A stretch of 64,000 nt of DNA. It comes from Larkinella knui (GTDB lineage Bacteria; Bacteroidota; Bacteroidia; Cytophagales; Spirosomataceae). Numbering within the stretch: position 1 is the first letter of the stretch; every line of letters starts with the position of its first letter. The stretch spans positions 744,001-808,000 of the forward strand of contig NZ_RQJP01000004.1 in the NCBI RefSeq assembly GCF_003858645.1. The letters are read 5' to 3'. A program made the position numbers and the translations under genes. Under the pieces are notes generated by a model. That model was not told the origin of the DNA. It did not search any database and saw nothing but the letters and a program-made list of their open reading frames with translations. This document shows positions 60,974-64,000 of this stretch, one piece after another.

Positions 60974-62887
60974 ATGCTTGACGAAAATACCGTCCGAAAT
61001 CTCCTCTGGCTACTCCTTCTGCTGCCCTTTCTGAGCGGCAGTATCAGCCTGTTGGCGGGTCGGCGAATCAACGGCTGGGTCGGTTCCGTTGCTGCCCTGC
61101 TGACGTTGGCGGGGCTGGGTTTGTCGGTCTTTGTGGCCCTGCAAACCGGCACCGATGTTCTGACCCTCCAGACCAACTGGCTCGTTATTCCCAGCCGCTC
61201 CGTGGCCATTACCTTCCGCATCGATGCCCTCACGCTGCTGATGCTGACGGTCGTGCATTTCATTGCCCTGCTGGTTCAGGTATACTCCATTTCGTATCTG
61301 CACGACGAACGCGCCCGATACCGGTATTTCGGTTTTCTGAGCCTGTTCATCGGTTCCATGCTCGGTATCGTGCTGGCCGGAAACCTCATCGTGCTCTACG
61401 CCTTCTGGGAACTGGTCGGGCTCTGTTCCTATTTGCTCATTGGTTTCTGGTTCCGAAAACCGGCAGCGGCCCGGGCGGCTAAAAAGGCCTTTATCATGAA
61501 CCGGATCGGCGACGCCGGTTTCCTGCTCGGTATTTTTCTGCTGCTTTTTCAGTCGGGCACCACCGAACTGGCCGAACTCCCGGACCTGTTCGTTTCCGAC
61601 GGTCGGCTAGCCACGCTAACCGGCCTTTGCCTGTTTTGCGGCTGCATCGGAAAGTCGGCCCAGTTTCCGCTCACCACCTGGCTCCCCGACGCGATGGAGG
61701 GCCCAACGCCGGTTTCGGCCCTGATCCATGCCGCCACCATGGTAGCGGCCGGTATTTTTCTGCTGGCCCGCATCCATTTTTTGCTGACGCCCGACGCGCT
61801 TTTGCTCATTACCGGTATTGGCACGATCACCATGCTGATGGCAGCTTATTCGGCTCTTTATCAAACCGATATTAAAAAAGTACTGGCCTATTCCACCGTC
61901 TCACAACTCGGCCTGATGGTGGTCGGGATGGGAACCGGTACGGTCAATGGTGCCCTTTTTCACCTGACCACCCACGCATTCTTCAAAGCCGGGCTGTTTC
62001 TGGCAGCCGGGTCGGTCATTCACGGCGTTCATACGCAGGACATGCGGCAGATGGGCGGTTTGCGAAAAGCGATGCCAATTACCTTCATCGGCTGGGCGGT
62101 TTGCGCGGCTGCGCTGGCCGGAATACCGCTTTTTTCCGGTTTTCTGTCGAAAGAAACGATTTTAACCGGTGCATTCGGCTGGGCCGGGCAACAAGGCGGT
62201 TTAGCCTATCTGGTTCCCGTTCTGGCGGTTCTGTCTTCCGGATTAACCGCCTGTTACATGGCCCGCCAGGGGCGGCTGGTATTTTTCGGCACAAATCGCG
62301 CTCCCGAAACTTCGGCGGTATCCGTTCACGAATCCGGCCCTCTGCTCACCGGGCCGGTTGTGATGCTGGCGGTTTTGTCAATCGGTTTTGTTTTTGCCGG
62401 GAACCCGTTTTCGGCGGAACACAGCTGGTTTTTTCGGCTATTTCCGGCAGTAGGAGCGGGCGATGAACATCTGTGGATTGCGGTTTTGTCGGTAAGCGTG
62501 GTTGCCGTTGGTCTGTGGCTCGGCTGGCGAATGCCGGTTTTGACCGAATCGACGACCATGAGCCGCTTATCGGAACACAACTGGTACCTCGACGGTATCT
62601 ACAATCGGCTGATTGTTCGCCCGTTTCTGCGGCTAGCTTATCTTTCCTACGGTTTCGACCACAGTGTTATTGACAGGCTGGTCGATTTGGTGGCAATTGG
62701 CAACGTCGTGCTGGCACACATGATCAGCTGGATCGATCGTACGCTGGTTGACGGGCTGGTCAATGGGGCGTCGTGGCTGGCACACCGGTTGGGAAACCTG
62801 ACGCGATCCGTGCAAAACGGCCGGGTGCAGTCGTACATTGCCAGTGCCGTCGTGGGTTTATTACTAATTCTTTGGTTTTTGATCTAG
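60974..62887 (+). CDS. nuoL: NADH-quinone oxidoreductase subunit L (complex I)
   Basis: The 637-residue protein is a proton-pumping antiporter-like subunit with 14 or more helices. It has the NuoL pattern: LIVLYAFWELVGLCSYLLIGFW (conserved Glu), LPDAMEGPTPVSALIHAATMVAAG, DIKKVLAYSTVSQLGLMVVGMG (Lys residues), and a long C-terminal extension with an amphipathic lateral helix ending VVGLLLILWFLI. It starts a nuoL-nuoM run; no other nuo genes precede it here, the upstream neighbour being an ECF sigma on the opposite strand. Confidence 0.96.
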   Translation: MLDENTVRNLLWLLLLLPFLSGSISLLAGRRINGWVGSVAALLTLAGLGLSVFVALQTGTDVLTLQTNWLVIPSRSVAITFRIDALTLLMLTVVHFIALLVQVYSISYLHDERARYRYFGFLSLFIGSMLGIVLAGNLIVLYAFWELVGLCSYLLIGFWFRKPAAARAAKKAFIMNRIGDAGFLLGIFLLLFQSGTTELAELPDLFVSDGRLATLTGLCLFCGCIGKSAQFPLTTWLPDAMEGPTPVSALIHAATMVAAGIFLLARIHFLLTPDALLLITGIGTITMLMAAYSALYQTDIKKVLAYSTVSQLGLMVVGMGTGTVNGALFHLTTHAFFKAGLFLAAGSVIHGVHTQDMRQMGGLRKAMPITFIGWAVCAAALAGIPLFSGFLSKETILTGAFGWAGQQGGLAYLVPVLAVLSSGLTACYMARQGRLVFFGTNRAPETSAVSVHESGPLLTGPVVMLAVLSIGFVFAGNPFSAEHSWFFRLFPAVGAGDEHLWIAVLSVSVVAVGLWLGWRMPVLTESTTMSRLSEHNWYLDGIYNRLIVRPFLRLAYLSYGFDHSVIDRLVDLVAIGNVVLAHMISWIDRTLVDGLVNGASWLAHRLGNLTRSVQNGRVQSYIASAVVGLLLILWFLI

Positions 62888-62923
62888 TCGGTCTCCGAAC
62901 GTTGCGGCTACCGGCACCATACT

Positions 62924-64000
62924 ATGCTGTCATCACTCATCTTTATTCCCTTGCTCGGTTCACTGCTGGTAATTCTTTTACCCGACAGTCTGAAAAATAG
63001 TTACAAGTGGATCACCCTGGCGGTTTGCAGCCTTGAACTGCTGGTTTGCGGAGCCATTTACGTTGCTTTCGACCCAACGCAGGCCGATTACCAACTCCTT
63101 GAACGCGCCGACTGGATCAGCCTGACGCTGGGCTCACTCGGGGTGGTTTCGATTGATTATCTCGTCGGAATCGACGGCATAAGCTTGCCGCTGGTTTTGC
63201 TGACGGGTGTTGTGATGCTCGTCGGTGCGATCTCCTCCTGGACCATCGACAAGCGGTTGAAGGCCTACTACGCCCTGTATTTACTCCTGACCGCAACCAT
63301 CATCGGCTGTTTTATCGCGCTCGATTTCTTCCTGTTTTTCCTCTTTTTCGAATTTATGCTGCTTCCGATGTATTTTCTCATCGGTTTGTGGGGTGGTCCG
63401 CGCCGGGAATATGCTTCCATTAAATTTTTCCTTTACACGCTGGCGGGTTCAGTTTTGATTCTGCTGGTTATGATCAGCCTGTATATATCGGTCATGGACC
63501 CCGTCGAAACGGCGATGAACATCGGCCTGATCAGCGACCGGTCCGAGGCCACCGACGACCTCATCCGGCAGGTTCAGTTTCTACTGGCCGACTTTAAAAT
63601 CCAGCCGCAGCAACTGGTTCATACCTTCGATTTGCGGTATATGAGCCACGGTGGGAATTACCTGCCCAACTCGTTTCTGTCGCCAACCGGCGAAATTGTC
63701 GTACTCGGTATCCCGTCGCGCATGCTGGCTTTTCTGTGTGTTTTTCTGGGATTTGCCGTCAAACTGCCGGTCGTTCCGTTCCACACGTGGTTGCCCGATG
63801 CGCACGTTGAAGCGCCAACGCCGGTTTCGGTGGTGCTGGCGGGGGTTCTGCTAAAAATCGGCGGGTACGGTTTTCTGCGAATCGGCTGGGGACTTTTTCC
63901 CGACGGTGCGGCCGAATACGCCCTGTTGCTGGCCGGTTTGGGCGTCATTTCGATTGTCTACGGCGGTTTCAACGCCCTGGCGCAGAGTGATCTCAAGAAA
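62924..64000 (+). CDS. nuoM: NADH-quinone oxidoreductase subunit M (complex I), 5' part
   Basis: The frame starts at ATG 62924 and is open to the window end (359 codons seen). It has the NuoM marks: FFLFFLFFEFMLLPMYFLIG (conserved Glu), KFFLYTLAGSVLILL, KLPVVPFHTWLPDAHVEAPTPVSVVLAGVLLKIGGYGF and the terminal QSDLKK at the cut. An insertion of about 65 residues (about 195-260) sits between the fifth and sixth helices, longer than in E. coli NuoM. It follows nuoL by 36 bases. Confidence 0.96.
   Translation, partial: MLSSLIFIPLLGSLLVILLPDSLKNSYKWITLAVCSLELLVCGAIYVAFDPTQADYQLLERADWISLTLGSLGVVSIDYLVGIDGISLPLVLLTGVVMLVGAISSWTIDKRLKAYYALYLLLTATIIGCFIALDFFLFFLFFEFMLLPMYFLIGLWGGPRREYASIKFFLYTLAGSVLILLVMISLYISVMDPVETAMNIGLISDRSEATDDLIRQVQFLLADFKIQPQQLVHTFDLRYMSHGGNYLPNSFLSPTGEIVVLGIPSRMLAFLCVFLGFAVKLPVVPFHTWLPDAHVEAPTPVSVVLAGVLLKIGGYGFLRIGWGLFPDGAAEYALLLAGLGVISIVYGGFNALAQSDLKK

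Overview
The window reads as chromosomal DNA of a Bacteroidota bacterium, most likely a Cytophagales/Spirosoma-type free-living organism. The evidence is three SusC/SusD nutrient-uptake loci, ECF sigma/FecR pairs, FecR-linked TonB receptors with an N-terminal STN domain, promoters matching the Bacteroidota consensus (TTG or TTTG near -33, TAnnTTTG near -7), lipoproteins ending their signal at a Cys, and type-B L31. GC content of coding DNA is moderate (one 60-base line of the RND pump is 60% GC by hand count). No rRNA, tRNA, CRISPR array, phage gene or transposase was seen.

Layout. 1-4537: the end of a SusC-SusD locus followed by a secreted FAD-dependent oxidoreductase and an Asp-box (sialidase-like) protein broken by a one-base frameshift. 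4532-10672: a small lipoprotein, a membrane protein, class I ribonucleotide reductase alpha chain (nrdA), L31 (rpmE2) and an NAD(P)-binding SDR. 10900-18650 (minus strand): ECF sigma, FecR, SusC, SusD and an SMP-30/gluconolactonase-like enzyme, a complete cell-surface-signalled uptake locus. 18981-23285: reductive pyrimidine catabolism (NCS1 permease, preT, preA). 23458-27817: cold-shock protein, periplasmic cyclophilin, DedA, phosphosulfolactate synthase, thioesterase, aldo/keto reductase. 28185-31016: histidine kinase, response regulator, and response regulator fused to a class III nucleotidyl cyclase. 31169-37529: TetR-controlled TolC/MFP/RND efflux operon with a visible operator. 37540-38700: an AT-rich patch with a Crp/Fnr regulator. 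38774-41193: DUF2141 protein, guaB, a small unknown. 41201-54145 (minus): the most unusual locus, FecR-SusC-SusD-LamG lipoprotein-sugar-binding lipoprotein-two ABC permeases-six-hairpin-like lipoprotein-MsmK-type ATPase, joining outer-membrane SusCD uptake to a MalEFGK-type inner-membrane importer. 54408-60723: an unknown secreted protein, an outer-membrane beta-barrel receptor, AraC regulator, DUF1772 protein and a lone ECF sigma. 60974-64000: nuoL and the first part of nuoM.

A second layer runs through the intergenic spaces: at least ten long inverted repeats, several of which fall into sequence families, packed between stop codon and next start codon. Some lie inside operons (adaptor-pump; sugar-binding protein-permease; LamG-sugar-binding protein) and two supply the stop codon of the upstream gene. 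They look like REP/MITE-like palindromic elements that may also set mRNA stability within operons. This repeat system and the SusCD-ABC hybrid locus are the two things most worth following up.
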